Shown one piece after another: positions 1 to 7,200 of a stretch of 33,865 nucleotides of DNA (positions are counted from its first letter, which is position 1; every line of letters begins with the position of its first letter). Below the pieces are notes generated by a model. The model ran no database searches. It was not told the origin of the DNA and saw nothing but the letters and a program-made list of their open reading frames with translations. A program made the position numbers and the translations under genes. This DNA comes from Paenibacillus ginsengihumi DSM 21568 (GTDB lineage Bacteria; Bacillota; Bacilli; Paenibacillales; NBRC-103111). The DNA is taken from NCBI RefSeq assembly GCF_000380965.1, contig NZ_KB905603.1, positions 1-33,865 on the forward strand, read 5' to 3'.

Positions 1-205
1 TTGTACAACAAAAATGGGGGGATAACCCCTATTTGCGGCTCAATGTTGTAAAAAGTGCAACAATTTGGGCGATATTCCCGGATTTGAAGCCAACCCCCCC
101 TAAATTGTTGCACAAAATACAACATTCTCCTTCTTCTGGGGCGAAGAGGACAGTAAATGTTGCATTTTTTGCAGGATTTGTCGCCTCATGTGACCGGTGT
201 AGCTC
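1..205 (+). repeat. Four-palindrome repeat element, left copy (cut by window edge)
   Basis: This non-coding stretch matches 32938-33136 in reverse complement over nearly its whole length. It carries 19-nt palindromes with 7-bp arms and 5-nt loops, of the form TGTTGyA-N5-TrCAACA, at 44-62 and 106-124. A fourth at 158-176 has one arm changed to TGCAGGA. The right arm of another (TACAACA) lies at 4-10, its left arm lost at the window edge. Several short open frames cross it, but they merely translate the repeat. Confidence 0.85.
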
Positions 206-230
206 TGGGAGGGGCCGCGGGCCCGGGGGG

Positions 231-381
231 TTATTTTCAAGATAGACGCCCATGCCGCTCGCGCAGCACCATCAGAAGGATGAAAATGAGCCGCGCACCC
301 CGGGCTATTTTCAAGATAGACGCCTATGACGATCGCTTCCTTCCGCCATCGGTCGTCACCTGTGGTGTTGAAAATTCAGCG
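231..381 (+). repeat. Dispersed ATAGACGCC hairpin family, copy A plus a degenerate copy
   Basis: Two stretches begin with nearly the same words, TATTTTCAAGATAGACGCC, at about 232 and 306. The second continues as a full family member to about 381, with the core GGTCGTCACCTGTGG. The first decays after about 40 bases. Related copies lie at 17213-17444, 19051-19110, 32640-32700 (partial) and 33181-33247 (reverse). No gene is seen between 1 and 516. Confidence 0.7.
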
Positions 382-421
382 TATGGATACCGCAGAATTT
401 TAAAAATAGTAGGGACAGTAT

Positions 422-463
422 ATTGGAACTAGTATATTCCAATTTTTTGGATGTGTCCAATAG
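422..463. promoter_or_regulatory. Double inverted repeat upstream of the glyoxalase gene
   Basis: ATTGGAA (422-428) and TTCCAAT (437-443) form a 7-bp inverted repeat followed by a T run. A second inverted repeat, TTGGA-tgtg-TCCAA, follows at once. It could be an operator for the next gene or a short terminator for something upstream; the sequence does not decide. Confidence 0.4.
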
Positions 464-516
464 GCTGAGCCGCAGCGTTTTAGGCGATTTGCCCAAAAAA
501 TGATTAATATGAAGGG

Positions 517-912
517 ATGATGGCAGGCATGATACGCAAATTGGAGCATGTTGGCATTCGGGTGAACGATATGGACGTTTCAATCCGTTTTTATACGGAA
601 GTGCTCGGTATGAAGCTCGTTCATCGCCTCGCTCTGGACGACGGAGCGGAGCTCGGCTTTTTATCGTTTCCCGGCTCGGAGAACGTTGAGCTGGAGCTTA
701 TCGGCCGCGGCTCGGATGGGCTCTCGGACAGCGGCAAAGTGCATCACGTGGCGTTTACGGTAAGCGATATCGAAGCGGAAATCGCGCGGCTCAAGAGCCT
801 GGGCGTAACAATGATTCACGAGACGCCGCAGGTCATCCCGGGCGGCGCCAAGCTGGCTTTCTTCTTCGGGCCCGACGGGGAGCGTCTGGAGCTGTTCGAG
901 CCTGTCCGCTGA
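517..912 (+). CDS. VOC/glyoxalase-fold protein (lactoylglutathione lyase-like)
   Basis: A 131-residue protein of the vicinal oxygen chelate superfamily, the usual length for a single glyoxalase-type subunit. The two beta-alpha-beta-beta-beta halves are visible. Candidate metal ligands are His11 (LEHVGI), Glu60 (VELEL), His77 (HHVAF) and Glu125 (ERLELFE), as in glyoxalase I and methylmalonyl-CoA epimerase. The substrate cannot be told from sequence; a glyoxalase I role with a bacillithiol or other thiol adduct is plausible but inferred. The start is ambiguous: GAAGGG at 511-516 touches ATG 517, lies 3 nt from ATG 520 and 12 nt from ATG 529. The conserved fold begins just after 529, so any of the three works. 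It appears to be a single-gene unit ending in a strong terminator. Confidence 0.88.
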   Translation: MMAGMIRKLEHVGIRVNDMDVSIRFYTEVLGMKLVHRLALDDGAELGFLSFPGSENVELELIGRGSDGLSDSGKVHHVAFTVSDIEAEIARLKSLGVTMIHETPQVIPGGAKLAFFFGPDGERLELFEPVR

Positions 913-1004
913 GTTGGCGGAACGGCTCGGTTTGCTTTAGGAGCCCGTGACCGGCAGCGGCGAGGACAACGATGCTATCTCTCCGGCTCCACCCGGGCTT
1001 CGTT

Positions 1005-1045
1005 ATGATAAAGAACCGATCCGGCAAGGGTCGGTTCTTTATCAT
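1005..1045. terminator. Strong hairpin after the glyoxalase gene
   Basis: A perfect 15-bp stem (ATGATAAAGAACCGA with its complement at 1031-1045) and an 11-nt loop. The arms include AAAG and CTTT, so the structure can act on either strand. It stands between the glyoxalase gene and a gene remnant on the other strand. Confidence 0.75.
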
Positions 1046-1062
1046 ACATATGGAGCTTTCCC

Positions 1063-1093
1063 AAAAGGGGACTGACCCGGGAGAGTGAGTCCC
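1063..1093 (-). terminator. Possible terminator of the broken oxidoreductase gene
   Basis: GGGACT at 1068-1073 pairs with AGTCCC at 1088-1093. On the minus strand the stem is followed by a short TTTT. The stem is only 6 bp, so the call is weak. Confidence 0.35.
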
Positions 1094-1161
1094 GCGCGGA
1101 ACGGAAGCGAGAAGCACGGCGTCTGAAATTCAGCCATGTTGTGACGTCCTTGCATGCGCCC

Positions 1162-1660
1162 CTATTGGTTCAACAGCTCATAATCAAGCCCAAGCTGATA
1201 CGCTTTCGTAAGGATGCCATCGATCATTTCCGGCCTCGAGTCCAAGGTGTTGTACAAGATTTCAACCTTGCTATTCGAAATTCCGCAATATCCGGCAATT
1301 CCGGTGTTCAGCATCCGGGACATCATCTGGTCGTATTCTCTTTTCTCAAAGAGTTCCTTCGAAGCCGCTGCCAGACCGAGCCACAACACTTGGTGATGAT
1401 GCAATTTACTGGAGCCGTAGGCAAAGCTGTTGTTCCATACCCGGTCGATATATCCCTTGAGCATAGCGGGCAGATTGAACCACCATACGGGGAAAATAAA
1501 GGCGAGAGCGTCGTGCTTTTTCATTCGTTCGATTTCCGCCTCGACTTCAGGCGAATATATTTTCCGTTTGCCGCCGATAACAAATCGGGTTCATCCGCTT
1601 CTCGCAGTACGGGATCAAAGCCGCTGCGATACAGATCCAGCAGCTCGGTTTCGTGTCCCG
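1162..1660 (-). pseudogene. NAD(P)H quinone oxidoreductase remnant (5'-deleted, frameshifted)
   Basis: The intact 3' frame (start codon of the longest piece at 1524) encodes a flavodoxin-fold NAD(P)H dehydrogenase tail with the family signature FIFPVWWFNLPAMLKGYIDRVW-like, the active-site and FMN region of MdaB/YwrO/KefF relatives. That piece is 120 residues, while the family is usually about 190. Upstream on the same strand another frame reads GHETELLDLYRSGFDPVLRE, typical family N-terminal sequence. The join between the two frames lies between about 1543 and 1591, so a frameshift separates them. Sequence before GHETELL is missing, including the FMN-binding start of the protein; it stops at the fusion point near 1660. 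The product is almost certainly inactive. Confidence 0.85.
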
Positions 1661-1870
1661 CATCTTACGCAAAAAATGCTGACTCAGCAGCTTCGGGAAT
1701 TGGAAGAGGACGGCATCATCATCAGAACCGTGTACAATCAAGTGCCGCCGAAAGTGGTCTATGAATTGAGTGAATTCGGCATGTCCCTGAAGCCTTTGTT
1801 AGACCAATTGGACAAGTGGGGGGAGAGGTACATCCGTGAGCGGGGCTGGAAAGCTTCCTGCCTGGGTTGA
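1661..1870 (+). pseudogene. HxlR-family regulator remnant (N-terminus deleted)
   Basis: From 1661 the + strand reads HLTQKMLTQQLRELEEDGII, then VPPKVVYELSEFG and LLDQLDKWGERY. This is the recognition helix, wing and C-terminal helix of an HxlR-type winged-helix regulator. About 40-50 N-terminal residues expected in the family (the CPxxxTLDxIGGKW region) are absent. In their place, directly upstream, lies the oppositely oriented oxidoreductase remnant. HxlR regulators are often encoded divergently from the flavin oxidoreductase they control, so the missing DNA is probably both 5' ends plus the shared promoter. An open frame continues upstream from 1661, but only as the antisense of the oxidoreductase. 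Confidence 0.85.
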
Positions 1871-1876
1871 GAAGGG

Positions 1877-1917
1877 GAAAAAGGACGATCCCGCGCCTTC
1901 GCATGGGGATTCGTCCT
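1877..1917 (-). terminator. Terminator of the 2000-2311 gene
   Basis: AAGGACGA (from 1881) pairs with TCGTCCTT (to 1917), with more G-C pairing inside across a bulge. On the minus strand the stem runs into TTTTT. The 130 bp between this and the gene hold three GCATGC words but no gene. Confidence 0.55.
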
Positions 1918-1999
1918 TCCGCTTCGGCGAACAGCTTGAAACGGTTGGCTCGTGGCATGCAGCTCGCGGCATGCAACTGGCAGCATGCAGCACAAGATG

Positions 2000-2311
2000 T
2001 CAGCCGCCGAACGATTCCCGGAAAGCCCGGGCCAGCACAGCGGGCTCGATGTTCCAGAGCTCGGCGATTTCGCCGCACACCTGCTCCTCCCACCAGTCGC
2101 ACAGCTTCTTGCGGTTGCTGCTGTTCTCCGCGATCCACGGGAGGTTGAGCGCTACCTTCCTGAAATAAATTTTTTCGGCTTCCGCAACGAGCTCCGGGGC
2201 TATCCACTGATTGAGTTTTTTGCGCGCCCGGTAGAGCTCTCTGCTGCAGGAGCGCCGAATGCCTCTGGCTGTCGGCAGCGATCGCTCCCGCCTGTTGTCC
2301 GCTCGGTTCAT
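2000..2311 (-). CDS. Small conserved hypothetical protein, Trp-rich and basic at the start
   Basis: A 103-residue soluble protein with a basic N-terminus (MNRADNRRERSLPTARGIRR) followed by helical sequence with several Trp residues (LNLPWIAENSSNRKKLCDWWEEQVCGE). I do not recognise a named domain and assign no function. The start is chosen at 2311 because GGAAGGAG lies 8 nt upstream; an open frame runs further up to 2383 but has no comparable ribosome site. No signal peptide or membrane segment is seen. It stands alone between a terminator and the cupredoxin gene, both on the minus strand. Confidence 0.65.
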   Translation of the reverse strand: MNRADNRRERSLPTARGIRRSCSRELYRARKKLNQWIAPELVAEAEKIYFRKVALNLPWIAENSSNRKKLCDWWEEQVCGEIAELWNIEPAVLARAFRESFGG

Positions 2312-2411
2312 GGCCGTCACTCCTTCCTGCAAGCAGCATATGCAGCGGAGAGGCGGCGGGGAACGGACGCCCAGGCGGCCCAAATTCCGCCTGCCGGCGC
2401 GGGGGCCAAGC

Positions 2412-2876
2412 TTATTTGTCGACGACGATATAGCCGATCATCGGGCCGTGATGGGCGATGTCCGGATGAGTCAGGCAAATGATCCGGTATATGCCGGGCT
2501 TGTCAGCCTTGAAGGAAACGACCGTTTCCTGCCCTTTTTTGACCTCGCCCTTGACGTTCAGGCCGTCGATGACGAAGGGATGGCTCGCTCCGTTGACGCC
2601 GAAAATGCTCAGCTTGATCCGCTCGCCTTTTTTCACGTAGATCGTGCCGGGGTCCCAGCGATACGCTTCGATTTCCTGACCGTCCGGACCGGTTGACTTG
2701 AACTCCCCGGTTACCAGATGGATCGTCCTCTCCTTGCCCGAGTCCGACGAGCTCATCGCCGGCCGCACCTCATCGACACGCCACAGCAGCATAGCGGCGC
2801 AAGCCAAGAGCGCGATGCCTCCAATCAGCTTGGCCCATCTCATATGTTTCCGTCCGATAACCACTAATTTCGCCAT
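2412..2876 (-). CDS. Membrane-anchored cupredoxin-domain protein
   Basis: 154 residues: an N-terminal signal anchor (about residues 14-32), a short linker, then a cupredoxin beta-sandwich. Candidate copper ligands are His99 (GASHPFVI), Cys134, His137 and Met146 in CLTHPDIAHHGPM, the usual type 1 His-Cys-His-Met order. Two more His (142, 143) sit inside the ligand loop. It probably acts outside the membrane as an electron carrier or copper-binding protein; the partner is unknown and no oxidase genes are adjacent. The start could be ATG 2876 or, 11 codons later, ATG 2843; neither has a strong Shine-Dalgarno site. It is transcribed away from the dedA gene across a 221-bp gap that holds no other gene. 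Confidence 0.82.
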   Translation of the reverse strand: MAKLVVIGRKHMRWAKLIGGIALLACAAMLLWRVDEVRPAMSSSDSGKERTIHLVTGEFKSTGPDGQEIEAYRWDPGTIYVKKGERIKLSIFGVNGASHPFVIDGLNVKGEVKKGQETVVSFKADKPGIYRIICLTHPDIAHHGPMIGYIVVDK

Positions 2877-3097
2877 GATCGCCCACGCTCCGTATGATCG
2901 ATTTTAGTACGAGTGTATGCGCCGGCTTGTCTCGGCATGACTTCAAGCGTGTCCGGCCGCAGCGCATGCGAAGTCTTTTCAGGGCAATATGCGTCATAAG
3001 AATAGATATGATAGAATAGGCATGAACATGGGCTGGCGAGCGGGACGGGATGTCTGCCGGCACTGGCTATCTGGCTATAGAGAGGCAGGTTCGTTAG

Positions 3098-3706
3098 GTG
3101 AAGGAAATGTTGCATGAGTTTATCCAGTCGGCGCTGTTGTTTATCGAAGGCATGGGAGTCTGGGGCATCATGTTCGGCCTCATGATCGAAGTGATTCCGA
3201 GCGAGATCGTGCTCGCTTTCGGCGGATATCTGGTGTCGCAGGGCAAAATCTCCTTTGTAGGAGCAGTTGTTTTCGGGACGATCGGGGGGACGGTGGCCCA
3301 AATATTCGTCTATTGGATCGGCCGTTACGGAGGGCGTCCGGTTGTCGAGAAATTCGGCAAATATTTGATGATCAACAAGCATCATATCGACGTGGCGGAG
3401 AAATGGTTCAACAAATATGGGACAGGCATCATTTTTACGGGCCGCTTTATTCCGGTCGTGCGCCACGCCATCTCCATTCCGGCCGGCATGGCCCGCATGC
3501 CGCTGGGCAAGTTCACTTGGCTGACGACGCTGGCCGTCATTCCCTGGTCGATATTGTTCGTCTATTTGGGCCAAATGCTCGGGCAAAACTGGGAGCATAT
3601 CGACGAAATGGCGGGGCCGTATGTGCGGCCGGTCATTATCGCCGCAGTGGCGCTGACGGCAGCGTATTTGCTCTACAAAATGTGGAAGCGGGACAAACGG
3701 GCGTAA
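3098..3706 (+). CDS. DedA family membrane protein
   Basis: A 202-residue polytopic membrane protein of the DedA/SNARE-associated (VTT) family, thought to move lipid carriers such as undecaprenyl phosphate or phospholipids across the membrane. Seen: the N-terminal motif EVIPSEIVLAFGGYL, the Gly-rich re-entrant segment GTIGGTVAQIFVYWIGRYGG, and the key FTGRFIPVVRHAISIPAG stretch with the conserved Arg residues. C-terminal membrane segments and a basic tail follow. A GTG start at 3098 is taken, with GAGAGGCAGG upstream; ATG 3107 is the alternative. It is a single gene, since the next one has its own promoter. Confidence 0.9.
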   Translation: MKEMLHEFIQSALLFIEGMGVWGIMFGLMIEVIPSEIVLAFGGYLVSQGKISFVGAVVFGTIGGTVAQIFVYWIGRYGGRPVVEKFGKYLMINKHHIDVAEKWFNKYGTGIIFTGRFIPVVRHAISIPAGMARMPLGKFTWLTTLAVIPWSILFVYLGQMLGQNWEHIDEMAGPYVRPVIIAAVALTAAYLLYKMWKRDKRA

Positions 3707-3739
3707 GCCGCTCGAGGCGCTGCCGCCCTATGCCGGCTG

Positions 3740-3768
3740 TTGGAGCGCGGAGCTTTTTTTGGTACAAT
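3740..3768 (+). promoter_or_regulatory. SigA-type promoter of the thioredoxin-like gene
   Basis: TTGGAG, 17-nt spacer, TACAAT, ending 51 nt before the start codon at 3820. The run of seven T inside the spacer follows GC-rich sequence (GCGC and GAGC words) that could also end dedA transcription. Confidence 0.6.
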
Positions 3769-3819
3769 TTGCTTAAGTCGATCCGGTTTTAAAATTCCAA
3801 TCCCAGGAGGTACATATAC

Positions 3820-4386
3820 ATGGCAGCGAATTTGGCTCATAAGCTGAACAAGGGCTTAAGCCCGCAGCAATTTATGCAGGGAATGACTAAAAATCAGGAG
3901 AAGTTCCAGGAGTGGTACGACCTTTTTGCATGGGAGAGCGAGGAGGATAAGGAGTTTTTCGAATCGCTGAACAATCGCGACGACCTCCGCTGCCTCATCC
4001 TGGCGGCCGACTGGTGCGGCGATGTCGTCCGCAATGTGCCGGTCGTATTCCGCGCTTTGGAGATTTCCGGCATTCCGACCGAGGTGCTGATCAAGGAGGA
4101 GCATCCGGACGTCATGTCGCAGTTTTTGACGCTGGGCGGCGAAGCGATTCCGATCGTGATCTTCACCGATTTCAGCGGCCATGTGCTCGGCCACTGGGGG
4201 CCGAGGCCGAAGCACGTGCAGGAAGTGATGATCAAGTTCAAGCAGGAGAACCCGGACCGGGAAGCCGCGGATTACCAGGAGAAGCTCACAATCGCGCGGG
4301 AGGAGATCGGCCGCCGCTACGGCGAAGGCACGGGCTATCAAGCCGCCATCGTCCGCGAGCTGCGCGACCTGCTGTCGGGCTTCTGA
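3820..4386 (+). CDS. Thioredoxin-fold protein with single-Cys WCGD site
   Basis: 188 residues with a thioredoxin-like core. The predicted active-site loop is LAADWCGDVVRN, where thioredoxins have WCGPC, so only the N-terminal Cys remains and Asp replaces Pro. The cis-Pro strand is present (GGEAIPIVIFTDFSG). The family is widespread in Bacillales as a thioredoxin family protein; a monothiol or bacillithiol-linked role is possible but inferred. A helical N-terminal extension (about 55 residues) and a charged C-terminal helix flank the fold. CCAGGAGG lies 9 nt before the ATG. Its stop overlaps the start of the next gene (TGATG), so the two are co-transcribed and probably translationally coupled. 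Confidence 0.85.
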   Translation: MAANLAHKLNKGLSPQQFMQGMTKNQEKFQEWYDLFAWESEEDKEFFESLNNRDDLRCLILAADWCGDVVRNVPVVFRALEISGIPTEVLIKEEHPDVMSQFLTLGGEAIPIVIFTDFSGHVLGHWGPRPKHVQEVMIKFKQENPDREAADYQEKLTIAREEIGRRYGEGTGYQAAIVRELRDLLSGF

Positions 4387-5030
4387 TGAGCGATATGACG
4401 CGGCATGAACTGAAGATCGAGGCTTTTCCCCTGGGGCCTCTGCAAACGAACGCTTACTTGTTGACCTTGCCGGATACAAGCCGCGGCGTCGTGATCGACC
4501 CGGGCATGAATCCGGGGCCGCTGCTGAAGCGGATCGGCGATATGGAGATCGAGGCCATTGTGCTGACGCACGCCCATTTCGATCATATCGGCGGCGTGGA
4601 CGAGCTGCGCCGGCTCAAAGGCTGCCCGGTCTATCTGCACGATGCGGAAGCCGACTGGCTGACGAATCCGAAGCGCAACGGCTCGACGATGTGGCCGGAG
4701 CTGGGGGGGCCGATTGCGACCGATCCGGCCGAGTTCGCGCTGGCTGACCGGCAGCAGCTGAAGCTGCTGGGCCTGACCTTTCAGGTGCTGCATACGCCGG
4801 GCCATTCGCCAGGCAGCGTAAGCCTGCTGTACGGCCAGCACCTGTTCGGGGGCGATGTGCTGTTCCGGCTGTCGGTCGGACGGACAGACTTGCCCGGAGG
4901 CAGTCAGCTTGAGCTGATGGAGTCGATTCACGGCAAGCTGTTCGAGCTGCCGGACGACACGATCGTATACCCGGGTCACGGGCCGAAGACGACGATTGGC
5001 TACGAACGCGAGCATAACCCTTATGTTTGA
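4386..5030 (+). CDS. Metallo-beta-lactamase-fold hydrolase (YqgX/glyoxalase II-like)
   Basis: 214 residues. The metal-site signature THAHFDHIGG is followed by HTPGHSPGS, GGDVLF and a final YPGHG, in the order and spacing of the small hydroxyacylglutathione-hydrolase-like MBL proteins (Bacillus YqgX group). Substrate is a thioester such as an acyl-bacillithiol by analogy; this is inferred. It starts at ATG 4386, overlapping the upstream stop codon, with no strong Shine-Dalgarno site of its own, which fits coupling to the thioredoxin-like gene. It ends directly before an intrinsic terminator. Confidence 0.9.
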   Translation: MSDMTRHELKIEAFPLGPLQTNAYLLTLPDTSRGVVIDPGMNPGPLLKRIGDMEIEAIVLTHAHFDHIGGVDELRRLKGCPVYLHDAEADWLTNPKRNGSTMWPELGGPIATDPAEFALADRQQLKLLGLTFQVLHTPGHSPGSVSLLYGQHLFGGDVLFRLSVGRTDLPGGSQLELMESIHGKLFELPDDTIVYPGHGPKTTIGYEREHNPYV

Positions 5031-5057
5031 ATAGACGCGGCAAGCGTCTATTTTTTT
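5031..5057 (+). terminator. Intrinsic terminator after the MBL hydrolase
   Basis: ATAGACGC, loop GGCAA, GCGTCTAT, then seven T. Its first arm is the same word that opens the dispersed repeat family in this window. Confidence 0.9.
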
Positions 5058-5213
5058 GCTATTAGGTGAATACCGTGCTCGAGATAGGTGAACCTCCATA
5101 GACTGTTGGTGTGTTCCGGGTTATTGCGGATGGGACCCGCGAATGCACGGGCGGCCTTTCCGGGAACCCCCGGAATCATCAAGGCATGCCGACATTATAC
5201 GGAGGTGCTTAGA

Positions 5214-5468
5214 TTGGAGAAATATGAACCGATCCAGAAGCCGGTCACGATGCCCGCGAATGTCAATATTGCGCCTGCGGTCAGCCCGGCCATGCATTAC
5301 CCGATGCCTTGCCATCATATGCCGGTCAACATTCACGCCAGCTATGAAGCGATCAACGTTTATCCGACGAAAAAACACCACTACCACTGCGGCTATGGCG
5401 GAGCGGGGATCGTGCTTGTGCTGTTCATCCTGCTTGTCATTGTGTTGCGGTCAGGTTTCAAGATCTGA
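5214..5468 (+). CDS. YjcZ-like small membrane protein with His/Met/Pro-rich N-terminus
   Basis: 84 residues. The C-terminus, CGYGGAGIVLVLFILLVIVLRSGF, closely resembles the YjcZ/YtzL family of tiny sporulation-associated hydrophobic peptides (GGYGG-FALIVVLFILLVI). The N-terminal 55 residues are unlike that family, with many Met, Pro and His (PMPCHHMP, KKHHYHCG), which might bind metal. A TTG start at 5214 is chosen because GGAGGTG lies 6 nt upstream; the frame stays open further up, but without a ribosome site. It is monocistronic, after the 5031 terminator. Coat or spore function is inferred from family resemblance only. Confidence 0.7.
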   Translation: MEKYEPIQKPVTMPANVNIAPAVSPAMHYPMPCHHMPVNIHASYEAINVYPTKKHHYHCGYGGAGIVLVLFILLVIVLRSGFKI

Positions 5469-5560
5469 AGCCCGTTCGATACCGGACGGACCGGCCGGCC
5501 TTAAAGAACTAGGTTTCGCAGCGTAGTATTCGGCTTCCCGGCGCTTGCGTCCGTCCGGCG

Positions 5561-5591
5561 AGGCTCCCTTTCCGCTCGGGAGAGGGAGCCT
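5561..5591 (+). terminator. Hairpin after the YjcZ-like gene
   Basis: AGGCTCCCT pairs with AGGGAGCCT across a 13-nt loop. There is no T run, so it is a weak terminator or only an RNA structure. Confidence 0.4.
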
Positions 5592-5647
5592 TGCGGAGGG
5601 GCTCGCTGCGCCTGCAACGAGGGCAGCGGTCATTTCTGCCGCTCGTT

Positions 5648-5703
5648 CATTCAAACGAATGTTTAATACATAACTTGCACTCCGCTTCCGAAAGTCTCAT
5701 AAT
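5648..5703 (+). promoter_or_regulatory. Promoter of the TetR-nitroreductase unit with possible operator
   Basis: TTGCAC (5675-5680), 17-nt spacer and CATAAT (5698-5703) form a good SigA promoter. Just upstream CATTC-AAAC-GAATG (5648-5661) is an inverted repeat, extended by AAAC/GTTT symmetry, a candidate binding site for the TetR protein encoded next. Confidence 0.6.
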
Positions 5704-5733
5704 AATGGTTAACAAAGGATGAGGGGATGCAGG

Positions 5734-6354
5734 ATGGCACAAACCGAGCCTGAGATGAAGATTCGCATATTGCTGGCGGCTAAAAAACTGTTCGCGAAGC
5801 AAGGCTTTGACGGGACAAGCGTGCGGCAAATTTGCGAGGAGGCCGGCGCCAATGTCGCCTTAGTCTCTTACTATTTCGGGGGGAAAGAAAAGGTTTTTTA
5901 TGCGCTGTTCGAAAATTTTTTTCCGGGGGAGCGCATTTCCGATAACGAAGAGCTGCTGAAGGACCCTGTGCACGGCCTCCGCTTGCTGGTGGAGGAAGTG
6001 ATCCGCTTCAATTTGACGGATGTCGAGATGAGCTCGATCATGAACCAGGAGTTTGTGATGAAGTCGCAGCGGACGGAAGCGATTTCCTCGTTTACCTTTC
6101 CGATCTGGCGTAAAATGCGGGAGCTGCTGGAAAAAGGGAAGGAGCAGGGCGTTTTCCGTTTCGAATCGTTGGATCAGACGCTGCTCTTTGTCGTCAGCGT
6201 CGCGATGGCGCATAAGAAGCTGGCTTATTTTACTCCGCTGTTGTCGGACTGCGAGGCGACTCCCGAGACCGCGGGAGCGGAGGCTGCGCGGTTTATATTG
6301 CGCGGTCTTGGCGTGGAGGATGCCGGGGAGCGGGCTTCGCAGGAAGCGCTTTAA
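5734..6354 (+). CDS. TetR family transcriptional regulator
   Basis: 206 residues. The N-terminal helix-turn-helix is typical: LAAKKLFAKQGFDGTSVRQI, then EEAGANVALVSYYFGGKEKVFYAL. The C-terminal ligand domain resembles the YttP/AcrR-type regulators. Start ATG 5734 is preferred over ATG 5719 because GAGGGG stands 7 nt before it. It lies 43 bp upstream of a nitroreductase gene on the same strand and behind one promoter, so it likely represses its own operon in response to an electrophile or drug-like ligand; the ligand is unknown. Confidence 0.92.
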   Translation: MAQTEPEMKIRILLAAKKLFAKQGFDGTSVRQICEEAGANVALVSYYFGGKEKVFYALFENFFPGERISDNEELLKDPVHGLRLLVEEVIRFNLTDVEMSSIMNQEFVMKSQRTEAISSFTFPIWRKMRELLEKGKEQGVFRFESLDQTLLFVVSVAMAHKKLAYFTPLLSDCEATPETAGAEAARFILRGLGVEDAGERASQEAL

Positions 6355-6397
6355 AGGGGAAATCTGTCCAGCGGACAGCAACGAAAGGGGCAAGAAT

Positions 6398-7138
6398 ATG
6401 GAAGGGAATCCGATCATTGATCTGCTCATGAGCCACAGATCGATCCGCAAGTTTGCCGCCACGCCGGTGACCCGGGAGCAGGTGAATGCGATTGTCCGCG
6501 CCGGACAAGCCGCGTCAACGTCCAGCAATATGCAGGCATACAGCGTGATCGCCGTCGAGGACCCGGATAAACGCAAGCGGCTTGCCGAGCTGGCGGGCGG
6601 CCAGCAGTACGTGGAATCGTGCGGGGCGTTCCTCGTCTGGTGCGGCGATCTGAACCGGCTGCAGCATATTTGCTCCAAGCAGGGCAAGGAGGTTGCCCGG
6701 ACGACCGAAAATTTGCTGATTGCGACGATCGACGCTGCGCTCGCCGCGCAAAATGCCGTTATCGCCGCAGAATCGATGGGGCTCGGCATAGTCTATATCG
6801 GCGGCATCCGCAACAACATTGCCGCTGTGTCCGAGCTTTTGGCGCTGCCGGAGCTTGTCTATCCCGTATTCGGCATGTGCATCGGCTATCCGGACCAGCA
6901 GCCCGAGATTCGGCCGCGGCTTCCGCTCGAGGCGGTGCTTCATACGGATGCGTACGATGCCGGCAAGCACGAAGCCTGCATTGCCGAATATGACAAAGCG
7001 TATATCGATTACATGCGCAGCCGGACAGGCGGCGGCCGAATCGCTGCTTGGTCTGAGGATATGGCGGAACGCGCATCGCGTCTGCTAAGACTGCATATGA
7101 AGCCGTTTTTGGAAGAAAAGGGTTTTGCCAGACAATAA
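6398..7138 (+). CDS. NADPH-dependent FMN nitroreductase, NfsA/Frp type
   Basis: 246 residues, the normal length for oxygen-insensitive NAD(P)H nitroreductases of the NfsA/Frp group. Seen: N-terminal LMSHRSIRKF (FMN phosphate contacts), SSNMQAYSVIAV, the central helix with AALAAQNAVIAAESMGLGIVYIG, FGMCIGYPDQQPEIRPRLP, and a C-terminal arm with WSEDMAERAS. It reduces nitroaromatics, quinones or flavins, and in the cell may serve detoxification. AAAGGGG is 7 nt before ATG 6398. It is co-transcribed with the TetR gene upstream. Confidence 0.93.
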   Translation: MEGNPIIDLLMSHRSIRKFAATPVTREQVNAIVRAGQAASTSSNMQAYSVIAVEDPDKRKRLAELAGGQQYVESCGAFLVWCGDLNRLQHICSKQGKEVARTTENLLIATIDAALAAQNAVIAAESMGLGIVYIGGIRNNIAAVSELLALPELVYPVFGMCIGYPDQQPEIRPRLPLEAVLHTDAYDAGKHEACIAEYDKAYIDYMRSRTGGGRIAAWSEDMAERASRLLRLHMKPFLEEKGFARQ

Positions 7139-7200
7139 CCGAAATAAATTTAGCGATTCATGGTTCCAACTGAAGGTTCAGCGTGTCGGACAATCCTTCT

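Noticed and set aside
29..253. Open frame on the minus strand with a close match to a frame at 32827-33099
   Set aside because: Both are translations of the inverted repeat element; similarity is explained by DNA duplication, and there is no ribosome site or domain.
1430..1660. An HxlR protein with a longer, novel N-terminal domain
   Set aside because: The upstream part of that frame is antisense of recognisable oxidoreductase coding sequence, so the fusion is a deletion product.
1954..1994. Three GCATGC words in 40 bp as a regulatory array
   Set aside because: Irregular spacing, between a terminator and a gene end; no function suggested by context.
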